From Paenibacillus sp. FSL H8-0048 (GTDB lineage Bacteria; Bacillota; Bacilli; Paenibacillales; Paenibacillaceae): DNA of 64,000 nt. The notes under the pieces were generated by a model. The model searched no databases. It was given only the letters and a program-made list of their open reading frames with translations, and was not told where the DNA came from. The stretch spans positions 372,001 to 436,000 of the forward strand of contig NZ_JBBODF010000001.1 of assembly GCF_038002825.1 (NCBI RefSeq), read 5' to 3'. Within the stretch, counting starts at the first letter, position 1. Each line of letters opens with the position of its first letter. Positions 6,713 through 15,226 of this stretch are shown piece after piece. The translations under genes and the position numbers were made by a program.

Positions 6713-9700
6713 GTGGCTAAATACACACTTGCTGAGAGCTTGCAGCAGCGCATATTGATACTGGATGGAGCTATGGGTACTATGATTCAACAGGTGCCGC
6801 TCACCGGCGAGGATTTCGGCGGGGATGATCTGGACGGCTGTAATGAAATGCTTGTCCTGACCCGGCCGGAGGTTATTCAGGATATTCATGAGAAATACCT
6901 GGAGGCCGGTGCGGATCTGATCGAGACGAATACCTTCGGTGCCACGTCAGTGGTGCTTGCTGAATATGATATTCAGGACCGTGCCCGGGAAATTAATCTT
7001 GCGGCCGCGAGACTTGCCCGTAATGCCGCTGATAAATATGATAGACCGCAGCGCCCGCGTTATGTGGTAGGAGCTATGGGTCCGACCACGAAAACACTCT
7101 CTGTCACCGGGGGAGTCACATTCAAGGAGCTTGTAGACAGCTATGAAGAACAGGCGGTTGCCCTGATCGACGGTAAGGTGGATGCACTGCTCCTGGAGAC
7201 ATCCCAGGATACCCTAAACGTGAAGGCTGGAAGCATCGGCATCCGTAACGCCTTTGAGAAGAGCGGAATTACGCTGCCGGTGATGATCTCGGGGACCATT
7301 GAGCCTATGGGGACCACGCTGGCCGGACAGAATATAGAAGCCTTCTATATTTCGCTGGAGCATCTGAAGCCGGTATCCATCGGACTGAACTGTGCTACCG
7401 GACCGGAATTCATGCGTGACCACATCCGTTCGCTGTCCGCGATCTCATCAGCAGCCGTCAGCTGCTACCCGAATGCTGGGCTGCCGGATGAGAACGGGAA
7501 TTATCATGAATCCCCGGATTCCCTGGCCCGTAAGCTGGGCGGCTTCGCAGAGAAGGGCTGGCTGAACATTGCCGGCGGCTGCTGCGGAACGACTCCGGAT
7601 CATATCCGGGCTATGGCTGAAGTCATGGCGGCCTACCCGCCGCGTAAGCTGGACGGCCAGCATCCTCCGGCTTTGTCGGGGATTGAGCCGGTGTATGTGG
7701 AGAGTGAGAACCGTCCATATATGGTCGGTGAACGGACCAATGTCCTCGGTTCCCGGAAGTTTAAGCGTCTAATCGTTGAGGGGAAATATGAGGAAGCTTC
7801 GGAGATTGCCCGTGCCCAGGTGAAGAGCGGTGCACAGGTTATCGATGTCTGCGTGCAGGACCCGGACCGGGATGAGACGGAAGATATCATGCGGTTCCTG
7901 GAGCTGGTCGTGAAGAAGGTCAAGGTGCCGTTGATGATCGATACGACGGACCCGAAGGTCATTGACTTAGCTTTGCAGTATTGTCAGGGCAAAGCGATCA
8001 TTAACTCCATTAACCTTGAAGATGGTGAAGAGAAATTCGAGCATGTTACGCCTTTGATTCATAAATATGGAGCGGCGATTGTTGTAGGCACCATCGACGA
8101 GACCGGCCAGGCTATCCTGGCTTCAGACAAACTGGAGGTTGCCAAACGTTCCTATGATCTGCTGGTCAACAAATACGGTCTGGCTCCCGAGGATCTGATT
8201 TTCGATACCCTGGTGTTCCCTGTTGGAACCGGGGATGAGCAGTATATCGGCTCTGCGAAGGAGACGATTGACGGTATCCGTCTGATCAAGGAGGCCATGC
8301 CTGCTGTTCATACGATTCTCGGCATCAGCAATGTCTCCTTCGGTCTGCCGGAAGCCGGCCGCGAGGTGCTGAACTCGGTATTCCTGTACGAGTGCACCAA
8401 GGCCGGGCTGGATTATGCCATTGTGAATACCGAGAAGGTGGAGCGGTACGCATCGATTCCTGAAGAGGAGCGCAAGCTCGCTGAAGAGCTGATCTATAAT
8501 ACGAATGACGATACCTTGTCTGCGTTCGTAGCAGCTTTTAGAGGCAAAAAGGTGGAGAAGAAGGAGAAAATCTCCAATCTCTCTTTGGAGGAGCGCCTAG
8601 CTTCCTATGTGGTAGAAGGCACTAAGGAGGGTCTGATCCCTGATCTGGATGAAGCACTGAAGACCTCGGCTCCGCTGGAGATCATTAATGGACCGCTGAT
8701 GGCCGGGATGTCTGAGGTTGGCCGGCTGTTCAATAACAATGAATTAATCGTGGCAGAGGTGCTCCAGAGTGCGGAGGTTATGAAGGCCTCTGTAAGCCAT
8801 TTGGAGCAGTTCATGCAGAAGGATGAGACTTCGGTTAAGGGGAGAATCATGCTTGCGACCGTCAAGGGTGATGTGCATGATATCGGCAAAAACCTGGTCG
8901 AGATTATTCTCTCCAACAACGGTTATGAGATTGTCAATCTGGGGATCAAGGTTCCGCCAGAGAATATTATTGAAGCCTTCCGCAAGGAAAAGGCTGATGC
9001 CATCGGCTTGTCGGGACTGCTGGTGAAGTCCGCGCAGCAGATGGTGCTGACTGCGCAGGATCTGCGGTCCGCCGGTATTGATGTGCCGATTATGGTGGGC
9101 GGCGCAGCGCTGACCCGCAAATTCACCAAGACCCGAATCCGTCCCGAATATGACGGTCTCGTCTTATACGCGAAGGATGCCATGGACGGTCTGGATATCG
9201 CCAACCGGCTGATGAATCCGCTGGAGCGGTTGAAGATTGAGGAGGAGGTCCGCCAGGAGGCTGAGGCTGCCGTAGCTGTCGCTCCGCAAGCTCCGCTTCC
9301 CGAGCTGACCCGTGCAGTCCGCTCCAAGATCTCGGCGGATGCTCCTGTGTTCACCCCGCCTGATCTGGAGCGTCATGTCCTGCGGAATTATCCGCTGGGA
9401 CATGTAATTCCTTATGTGAATATGCAGATGCTGCTCGGCCATCATCTCGGCCTGCGCGGCTCTGTAGAGGCGCAATTGGCAGCGCGTGACCCGCGTACGG
9501 TAGAATTGAAAGAGACTGTGGATGATATTCTGCATCAGGCGATGCTCGAAGGCACGATCGTACCGCATGCGATGTACCAGTTCTTCCCGGCCCAGTCCCG
9601 CGGGAATGACATTCTGATCTATGATCCGCAGGATCAGGCTAAGGTGCTGCATACCTTCACCTTCCCGCGCCAGAATGTGGAGCCGCATCTCTGCCTTGCA

Positions 9701-10150
9701 GACTTCCTGAAGCCAGTGGAGAGTGGAGTCATGGACTATGTGGGCTTCCTGGTGGTTACTGCGGGCCATGGCGTCCGTGAATTATCGACGGTGCTTAAGG
9801 ATAAGGGAGATTATCTCCGTTCGCATGCTCTGCAGGCAGTCGCTCTTGAGGTCGCGGAAGGCCTGGCTGAACGTGTCCATCATATGATGCGCGACACCTG
9901 GGGGTTCCCGGACCCGGCAGATATGACCATGAAGCAAAGACACGGTGCACGTTACCAGGGTATCCGGGTATCCTTCGGCTACCCGGCCTGCCCGGATCTG
10001 GAGGATCAGGGGCCGTTATTCAAGCTCATGAAGCCTGAGGATATCGGCGTGCAGCTTACCGAGGGCTTCATGATGGAGCCGGAGGCTTCGGTCTCGGCGA
10101 TGGTCTTTGCCCACCCGGAAGCGCAGTATTTCAATGTGGAGAAGCTCTAA
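6713..10150 (+). CDS. metH: Cobalamin-dependent methionine synthase
   Basis: 1145 residues from GTG 6713. It transfers the methyl group of methyltetrahydrofolate to homocysteine through cobalamin. Modules in order: homocysteine-binding barrel (about 5-310) with zinc Cys at ~227 (GLNCATG) and ~289-290 (GGCCGTT); pterin-binding barrel (about 335-610); cobalamin cap and Rossmann module (about 635-870) with the axial His in GDVHDIGKN (~722); C-terminal reactivation domain binding S-adenosylmethionine (about 930-1145, RYQGIRVSFGYPACPD). All four modules are present, though a little shorter than E. coli MetH. Terminator at 10200. Monocistronic. Confidence 0.97.
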   Translation: MAKYTLAESLQQRILILDGAMGTMIQQVPLTGEDFGGDDLDGCNEMLVLTRPEVIQDIHEKYLEAGADLIETNTFGATSVVLAEYDIQDRAREINLAAARLARNAADKYDRPQRPRYVVGAMGPTTKTLSVTGGVTFKELVDSYEEQAVALIDGKVDALLLETSQDTLNVKAGSIGIRNAFEKSGITLPVMISGTIEPMGTTLAGQNIEAFYISLEHLKPVSIGLNCATGPEFMRDHIRSLSAISSAAVSCYPNAGLPDENGNYHESPDSLARKLGGFAEKGWLNIAGGCCGTTPDHIRAMAEVMAAYPPRKLDGQHPPALSGIEPVYVESENRPYMVGERTNVLGSRKFKRLIVEGKYEEASEIARAQVKSGAQVIDVCVQDPDRDETEDIMRFLELVVKKVKVPLMIDTTDPKVIDLALQYCQGKAIINSINLEDGEEKFEHVTPLIHKYGAAIVVGTIDETGQAILASDKLEVAKRSYDLLVNKYGLAPEDLIFDTLVFPVGTGDEQYIGSAKETIDGIRLIKEAMPAVHTILGISNVSFGLPEAGREVLNSVFLYECTKAGLDYAIVNTEKVERYASIPEEERKLAEELIYNTNDDTLSAFVAAFRGKKVEKKEKISNLSLEERLASYVVEGTKEGLIPDLDEALKTSAPLEIINGPLMAGMSEVGRLFNNNELIVAEVLQSAEVMKASVSHLEQFMQKDETSVKGRIMLATVKGDVHDIGKNLVEIILSNNGYEIVNLGIKVPPENIIEAFRKEKADAIGLSGLLVKSAQQMVLTAQDLRSAGIDVPIMVGGAALTRKFTKTRIRPEYDGLVLYAKDAMDGLDIANRLMNPLERLKIEEEVRQEAEAAVAVAPQAPLPELTRAVRSKISADAPVFTPPDLERHVLRNYPLGHVIPYVNMQMLLGHHLGLRGSVEAQLAARDPRTVELKETVDDILHQAMLEGTIVPHAMYQFFPAQSRGNDILIYDPQDQAKVLHTFTFPRQNVEPHLCLADFLKPVESGVMDYVGFLVVTAGHGVRELSTVLKDKGDYLRSHALQAVALEVAEGLAERVHHMMRDTWGFPDPADMTMKQRHGARYQGIRVSFGYPACPDLEDQGPLFKLMKPEDIGVQLTEGFMMEPEASVSAMVFAHPEAQYFNVEKL

Positions 10151-10199
10151 GCCTTCCGCAGATTAACCGGCCGGAAGGGGCCTTGCCCCGACTTTTCGG

Positions 10200-10226
10200 A
10201 ACCTCCCGTTACCGGGAGGTTTTTTG
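10200..10226 (+). terminator. Rho-independent terminator of metH
   Basis: Perfect stem ACCTCCCG / CGGGAGGT with a 4-base loop and a T5 run, 50 bases past the metH stop codon. Confidence 0.9.
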
Positions 10227-10230
10227 CTGC

Positions 10231-10260
10231 AAATATAAGAATGTATATGTTCACGCTATA
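10231..10260 (+). repeat. AT-rich intergenic motif, copy 1
   Basis: The ~30-base string begins AAATATAAGAAT and ends CGCTATA. It recurs at 24169-24197 with about 80% identity, also directly after a gene end. Not part of the upstream terminator. Function unknown. Confidence 0.5.
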
Positions 10261-10383
10261 CGGCAAAGCCGTTTCCGCTTGAAAAGATGCTTTTGCAGCC
10301 AAAACAGAGTAGAATTCTTGTCATAAGAATGGTCAAGATCACAAAAAATATTAAAGACATCAGGGAGAGAGAGGAGGGGCATA

Positions 10384-11334
10384 ATGGAAATCTATTTTCT
10401 CGGAACGAATGCCGGGGTGCCGACGCTGCAGCGCAATGTGACGTCGGTTGCACTCCGGCTGCTTGAAGAACGGCGTACCTTCTGGATGTTCGACTGCGGG
10501 GAAGGGACGCAGCATCAGGTTCTGCGCTCGCCGCTGCGGCTGGGTAAGCTGGAGAAGCTGTTTATCACCCATCTGCACGGTGATCATCTGTTTGGACTGC
10601 CCGGACTCATTTCCAGCAGGGGCTACCAGGGCGGAACTTCACCGCTTACGGTGTACGGACCTCCCGGGCTCAAGGCCTATCTGGACATATCGCTGTCCGT
10701 CAGCCAGTCCCGCATTCCATATAAGCTGGAGATTGTGGAGCACAGCGGCGGGCTGATTTTTGAGGACGAGACCTTTAAGGTGGAAGCAGGGCTGCTGGAG
10801 CACCGGATTGACAGCTATGGCTACCGGGTTACGGAGAAGGACAGCCCGGGTAACCTGAATACGGAGCTGCTGAAGAGCTATGGACTGAAGCCGGGACCGC
10901 TGTATGGCCGGTTAAAAAAAGGCGAGGATATCACTACCGATGAAGGTGTGCTGATCCGGGCGGCTGAGGTGATTCATGCGCCTAAGCGCGGACGTATCGT
11001 AGTTATTCTGGGAGATACCCGGCCTTGTGCGGGTTCACTGCCGCTGGCACAGGATGCCGATTTGATTATTCATGAGGCCACATTTGCCCATGAACTGGCG
11101 GATATGGCTTATCAATATCATCACAGCACAGCACGGCAAGCTGCGGAGCTGGCGCGGAAGGCAGGCGGGGCTGAGCTGCTGCTGACCCACTTCAGCTCGC
11201 GGTATACTTCACAGGAGGAGCTCGCTCCGCTGCTGAAGGAAGCGCAGGAGATCTTCCCGAATACACTGCTTGCAGAGGAATTCTGCACCTTTCCGGTCTA
11301 CCGGAGAACCCCGGGAAATGACGCTGGGGACTGA
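10384..11334 (+). CDS. rnz: Ribonuclease Z (tRNA 3' processing)
   Basis: 316 residues. Cleaves the 3' trailer from tRNA precursors lacking an encoded CCA. The zinc-binding motif THLHGDH has His63, His65, Asp67 and His68 at the classical positions. The flexible-arm region (about 155-185, YGLKPGPLYGRLKKG) marks it as RNase Z rather than another metallo-beta-lactamase fold enzyme. Further metal ligands are in LGDTRP and in HSTARQAAELA. GAGGAGGGG precedes the ATG. Monocistronic, between a 290-base gap and metH. Confidence 0.96.
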   Translation: MEIYFLGTNAGVPTLQRNVTSVALRLLEERRTFWMFDCGEGTQHQVLRSPLRLGKLEKLFITHLHGDHLFGLPGLISSRGYQGGTSPLTVYGPPGLKAYLDISLSVSQSRIPYKLEIVEHSGGLIFEDETFKVEAGLLEHRIDSYGYRVTEKDSPGNLNTELLKSYGLKPGPLYGRLKKGEDITTDEGVLIRAAEVIHAPKRGRIVVILGDTRPCAGSLPLAQDADLIIHEATFAHELADMAYQYHHSTARQAAELARKAGGAELLLTHFSSRYTSQEELAPLLKEAQEIFPNTLLAEEFCTFPVYRRTPGNDAGD

Positions 11335-11627
11335 ATTATTTTCCGGGAAAGCGCAGGAAATGACAGGCCTGTGCCAAAAATAGCCGGGGGCTGCAGGCGT
11401 TCGCTAGCGTTCGACGAAGAATGTTAAATTTAAAGTAAAAGCTGAGGATTAAGCGTACGAAGCAGTAGAGAAAATGCCGAAATAAAGCGGTTAAAAATCG
11501 CAGGCAGGCGGGTAATAAATCCCTTCGCAGCGCGCTTCCATGAGAAGCTGCCGCTGCTCTGAAATATAGTTCATAGGATTAATGATAAATAAGATGAACT
11601 ATTTAGTTCAAGTCGACAGGAGGAGTT
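11335..11627. other. Intergenic stretch of 293 bases
   Basis: No obvious terminator for rnz and no convincing open frame. The only structure seen is a perfect 9-bp inverted repeat ATAGTTCAT / ATGAACTAT (11566-11574 and 11594-11602), followed at once by another TAGTTCA. It sits just upstream of the ribosome binding site of the next gene and could be an operator. Confidence 0.4.
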
Positions 11628-12416
11628 ATGAACAATATCGGAGGCTTGTTAATTGATCTGGACGGCACCCTGTATCATGGCGGAAGAATGATTCCCGGGG
11701 CCCAGGGGCTGATCGCTGCGCTTCGTGCAGCGGAGATTCCGTTCCTGTATGTGACGAACAATTCATCAAGAACACCAGCCAGTGTAGCTGCACATTTGCG
11801 CGGAATGGGTATTGAAGCAAGACCTGAGGAGGTCTGCACTTCATCCCTGGCTGCGGCCCGTTATATTGCCGGAGAATCTCCTGGAGCATCCGTGGCGATA
11901 CTTGGAGAAGAGGGGCTGGTGGAAGCCTGCACGGAGGCAGGGCTTACTCTGGTCACCGAGCATCCGCAGGTTGTCGTGCAGGGAATCGACCGTTCTTTTA
12001 CATATGAAGCACTGACCCGGGCTTCGCGCTGGATCCGGGAAGGGGCCAGATTCGTCCTGACCAACCCCGACCTGATGCTTCCCTCCGATGATGGAGTGAT
12101 GCCTGGTGCAGGTACGATAGGTGCAGCTATTGAAGCGGCCAGCGGGGTAGCGCCGGTGGTCATCGGCAAGCCCGAAACGCACCTGGTAACATATGCGACA
12201 TCTCTGCTCGGCATCAAGCCGGAGGATGCGGTGATGGTAGGCGACAACATGAGAACGGATATTTTGGCGGGGGCTAATGCGGGCTGCCGGACTGTGCTGG
12301 TGCTTACGGGACTTACCACCCGGGATAATCTGGAGCATTATCAGCAGCTGACCGGAGTCAAGCCTGATGAAATTTGTGCTGATTTAGCTGAACTTATGGT
12401 ACTGCTCGGTGTATAA
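11628..12416 (+). CDS. HAD IIA phosphatase, NagD/YutF-like
   Basis: 262 residues. Motif I IDLDGTLY, motif II VTNNSS, motif III Lys in VVIGKPE and motif IV GDNMRTDI are those of the NagD/PNPase-like class IIA HAD phosphatases, with the C2 cap between motifs II and III (about 75-175). The protein resembles the YutF subgroup of Bacillota; the physiological substrate is unsettled. AGGAGGAG precedes the ATG. The next gene, the DNA glycosylase, begins 45 bases later on the same strand, so this may be the first gene of the run to 16290. Confidence 0.85.
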   Translation: MNNIGGLLIDLDGTLYHGGRMIPGAQGLIAALRAAEIPFLYVTNNSSRTPASVAAHLRGMGIEARPEEVCTSSLAAARYIAGESPGASVAILGEEGLVEACTEAGLTLVTEHPQVVVQGIDRSFTYEALTRASRWIREGARFVLTNPDLMLPSDDGVMPGAGTIGAAIEAASGVAPVVIGKPETHLVTYATSLLGIKPEDAVMVGDNMRTDILAGANAGCRTVLVLTGLTTRDNLEHYQQLTGVKPDEICADLAELMVLLGV

Positions 12417-12461
12417 TGACAAAGGTGACCTTTTGACCATCCAAGAAGGGAAGATGACAAT

Positions 12462-13277
12462 ATGCCGGAATTGCCGGAAATGGAGAACTACCGAAAGCTG
12501 CTTAGCCAACATCTAATCAACGTACCCATTACAGGGGTAACCGTAAATAGAGCCAAGACCATCAATATGGAGACTGAAGAATTCGTGAAGGGGCTGGTAG
12601 GTGCCCGAATTGTATTCGTGGAACGCCGTGCCAAGCATATCCTTTTCCACCTGCATGACGGCCGCAGACTACTGCTGCATCTGATGCTGGGCGGACTACT
12701 GTTCTATGGTACAGAGGAAGAACGTCCTGACCGTACTACACAGGTTGAGCTGGCGTTCGGTGAGCATATCCTCTACTTCATGGGGCTGCGGCTGGGATAT
12801 CTCCATCTGCTGTCTGTCAAGGAAGGCGAAGCGGCAATGGGGAAGCTTGGACCCGAGCTGTTGGACCGCCGGATGACGGCCGAACGCTTCGCCGGACTGC
12901 TCAAGGGACGGCGCGGAGCGCTGAAGAGTCTGCTCGTTAACCAGCATGTAATGGCTGGAATCGGCAACTGCTATGCCGACGAGATTGCTTATGAAGCCCG
13001 TCTGCTTCCGTCTACGCTGGTTCAGAATCTGTCACCGGAAGCGGTGACCCGGCTGTACGACAGTGTGCGTAAGGTATTAACCGAAGCCACTGAAATCGGC
13101 GGGTATATGGAAATGCCGTTCATGACCGGCGACACCGTAACCGGTTCTTATAATGATGCTTGTAAAGTGTATGACCGTGAAGGCGAGCCTTGTCTGCGCG
13201 GCGGGGGAACCATAGTGAAGACAGAGCTGTCGGGACGCAAGGTATTCTATTGCCCGGACTGTCAGCATGACGCATAG
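12462..13277 (+). CDS. Fpg/Nei-family DNA glycosylase with altered zinc finger
   Basis: 271 residues. Removes oxidised bases and nicks the AP site. The N-terminus MPELPEMENYR supplies the catalytic Pro2 and Glu3. RAKHILF carries the conserved Lys, and GIGNCYADEI is the helix-two-turn-helix. The C-terminal zinc finger departs from the family: after EPC, the second Cys of the CxxC knuckle is replaced by Gly (CLRG, codon GGC where TGC is expected), while the CPDC knuckle is intact. A Cys ten residues earlier (DACKVYD) could substitute. The stop overlaps the start of nfo by 11 bases. It is a divergent paralogue rather than clearly the main MutM, so I leave the symbol empty. Confidence 0.85.
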   Translation: MPELPEMENYRKLLSQHLINVPITGVTVNRAKTINMETEEFVKGLVGARIVFVERRAKHILFHLHDGRRLLLHLMLGGLLFYGTEEERPDRTTQVELAFGEHILYFMGLRLGYLHLLSVKEGEAAMGKLGPELLDRRMTAERFAGLLKGRRGALKSLLVNQHVMAGIGNCYADEIAYEARLLPSTLVQNLSPEAVTRLYDSVRKVLTEATEIGGYMEMPFMTGDTVTGSYNDACKVYDREGEPCLRGGGTIVKTELSGRKVFYCPDCQHDA

Positions 13278-14124
13278 CCCTTTCATAGGGGCGCATGTCA
13301 GCATACGCGGCGGGTATGGGCAGGCTGCCCGGTCCGCCAGGGAGAGCGGTGCTACATGTTTTCAGTATTTTCCGAAGAACCCGCGCAGTCTGAAGCTGAA
13401 GCCGGTAGATTACCGTGATGCAAGCAGCTGCGCTGCATACTGCCGGGAGCAGGGAATGGCTTCCATTGCCCATACCCCGTATCCGACGAATCTGGCTGCC
13501 GGCCCGGGCGACAGAGAGGTGATGATTGCCTCCCTGCGCAACGATCTGGAGATTGCTGAGGCGTGCGGATCGGCGGGCATTGTAGTGCATTTCGGACACT
13601 TTGCCGGGATGGAGCCACTGCAGGGTTATCACAATATAATACAATGTATGAACGAAGTGCTGGCAGACTGGACGGGACATACCAAGCTGCTGCTTGAGAA
13701 TATGGCAGGGAATCATGGTCATCAGGGCATGGCTCCTGAAGAGCTGGTCAAGGTTCGTGAGTTGTGCCGCTACCCGGAGAAGATCGGCTTCTGCTTCGAT
13801 ACCTGCCACGCTTTCGCTGCGGGGATCTGGAATCCGGAGCAGACGGAGGAGCTTATCGTACGCGGTGAGCGGCTGGGGTACTGGGCGAATCTGACGGCGG
13901 TGCATTTGAATGACTCCCGGTTCCCCTACGGCTCCCGGCGGGACAGACATGCCGGAATCGGCAGCGGATATATCGGGGGAGCGGCGCTTAGCAGGCTTTT
14001 GAAGACGGAGGCCCTGGCTGATAAAGTGATCGTTATGGAAACAGAAAAGGGGCCCGATAGCACGCACCGAGCGGAAATTGCTGCTGTAAGGACCTGGTTT
14101 GAGGCGGGGGATGATGAAGAATGA
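13267..14124 (+). CDS. nfo: Endonuclease IV (AP endonuclease)
   Basis: 285 residues, standard for the family. Trinuclear-zinc TIM barrel that cleaves 5' of abasic sites. Visible signatures: GAHVSIRGG near the N-terminus, HTPYPTNLA, VHFGH, LENMAG, GFCFDTCHAFAAG (signature 2 type) and the late HLNDSRFPYGSRRDRHAGIGSG with its metal ligands. The start ATG lies inside the end of the glycosylase gene, so the two base-excision steps are translationally coupled. The last four bases overlap the start of the next gene. Confidence 0.96.
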   Translation: MTHSPFIGAHVSIRGGYGQAARSARESGATCFQYFPKNPRSLKLKPVDYRDASSCAAYCREQGMASIAHTPYPTNLAAGPGDREVMIASLRNDLEIAEACGSAGIVVHFGHFAGMEPLQGYHNIIQCMNEVLADWTGHTKLLLENMAGNHGHQGMAPEELVKVRELCRYPEKIGFCFDTCHAFAAGIWNPEQTEELIVRGERLGYWANLTAVHLNDSRFPYGSRRDRHAGIGSGYIGGAALSRLLKTEALADKVIVMETEKGPDSTHRAEIAAVRTWFEAGDDEE

Positions 14125-14444
14125 AGGAAATGAATCAGCCGGAGCTGCTGGAGCTGCTGGCCACGAAGGGTGAGCCGCTTATTCTGTTTCTGCATACCCC
14201 GCTATGCGGAACCTGTAAGGCAGCCCGGCGGATGATTGAGGTGGCGGAGCATCTGCTTCCGCCTGGCCTTTTGATTGCGGAGGGGAATGTGAATAGGCTC
14301 CCTGAGCTGGTTAACACCTATCAAATCTCAAGTGTGCCCGCTCTGCTGGCCGTATCTGCTGGCCGCAGCGCTGAACCGGACATCATCTACTCTATACACT
14401 CGGTTGAACGGGTGCTGGCATACATAAGGAGAGTGACATTATAA
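14121..14444 (+). CDS. Thioredoxin-like protein
   Basis: 107 residues. The thioredoxin fold with active site LCGTCKAAR (CGTC rather than CGPC) and a cis-Pro in SSVPALL. There is no signal peptide, so it is a cytoplasmic disulfide reductase or redox partner. Position between nfo and an ABC ATPase, with ATGA-type overlaps on both sides, suggests it serves the same operon. A partner could be one of the Cys-bearing repair proteins upstream; that is inference. Confidence 0.85.
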   Translation: MKEMNQPELLELLATKGEPLILFLHTPLCGTCKAARRMIEVAEHLLPPGLLIAEGNVNRLPELVNTYQISSVPALLAVSAGRSAEPDIIYSIHSVERVLAYIRRVTL

Positions 14445-15226
14445 TGATATCATTACAACATCTGTCCCTGCGCAGGGAGGAGAGCCTGATTCTTGATGAC
14501 GTATCGCTTACCATGAAGCAGGGGGAGAACTGGGTCATTCTCGGACGTAACGGCTCCGGCAAAACCACCCTGCTGGAAATGATGACCGGCTACCTGTTCC
14601 CCAGTAAGGGTTCTGTTGAAGTGCTGGGGTACAAGTACGGTCAGTGTGATCTGCGAGAGGTACGTAAGAGAATCGGCTATATCGGCCCGTCCCTGATGGA
14701 AAAGCTCTCGCTTACCGACCCTGTCTGGGAGGTTGTCGCTACGGGCGCTTATGCGTTTTTACGCTTCTATGAGGAGATTCCGCAAAGTGTGAAGGACCGG
14801 TCGCTTAAGCTGCTGGAGGAGATGAATCTCGGCGAACTTGCCTTTCATCCCTTCGGCTTGTTATCGCAGGGGGAGCGCAAGAAGGCTATGCTGGCCCGCT
14901 GCCTGATTGCAGAGCCTAAGCTGCTGATTATGGACGAGCCTTGCGCCGGTCTAGATCTATATGAACGGGAGAAAATGCTCGCCGAGATCGACAAGCTGCG
15001 GCAGCATAATGTTGGAGTGGTGTATGTCACCCATCATGTGGAGGAGATTGTTCCGCTCTTCACTCACGTGGCGCTGATCCGTGACGGGAAGCTGGCAGGT
15101 GCTGGTCCCAAGGAAGAGGTGCTGACGCAGGAGATGCTGATGGCTGCCTACGATCTTCCGGTGACGGTTGACTGGGACAATGGCCGTCCTTGGATTAAAA
15201 TAAGTTCTGGAGGCAAAGCGATTTGA
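14444..15226 (+). CDS. Orphan ABC ATPase, YlmA-like
   Basis: 260 residues. One nucleotide-binding domain: Walker A GRNGSGKTTL, signature LSQGERKKAMLA, Walker B LLIMDEP and a switch His in VTHHVEE. The signature is LSQGE, not LSGGQ. No membrane partner gene is adjacent. The architecture and motifs recall B. subtilis YlmA, which is also encoded without a permease. Start overlaps the stop of the thioredoxin-like gene (TAATG), and the stop overlaps the TTG start of the methyltransferase. Confidence 0.85.
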   Translation: MISLQHLSLRREESLILDDVSLTMKQGENWVILGRNGSGKTTLLEMMTGYLFPSKGSVEVLGYKYGQCDLREVRKRIGYIGPSLMEKLSLTDPVWEVVATGAYAFLRFYEEIPQSVKDRSLKLLEEMNLGELAFHPFGLLSQGERKKAMLARCLIAEPKLLIMDEPCAGLDLYEREKMLAEIDKLRQHNVGVVYVTHHVEEIVPLFTHVALIRDGKLAGAGPKEEVLTQEMLMAAYDLPVTVDWDNGRPWIKISSGGKAI

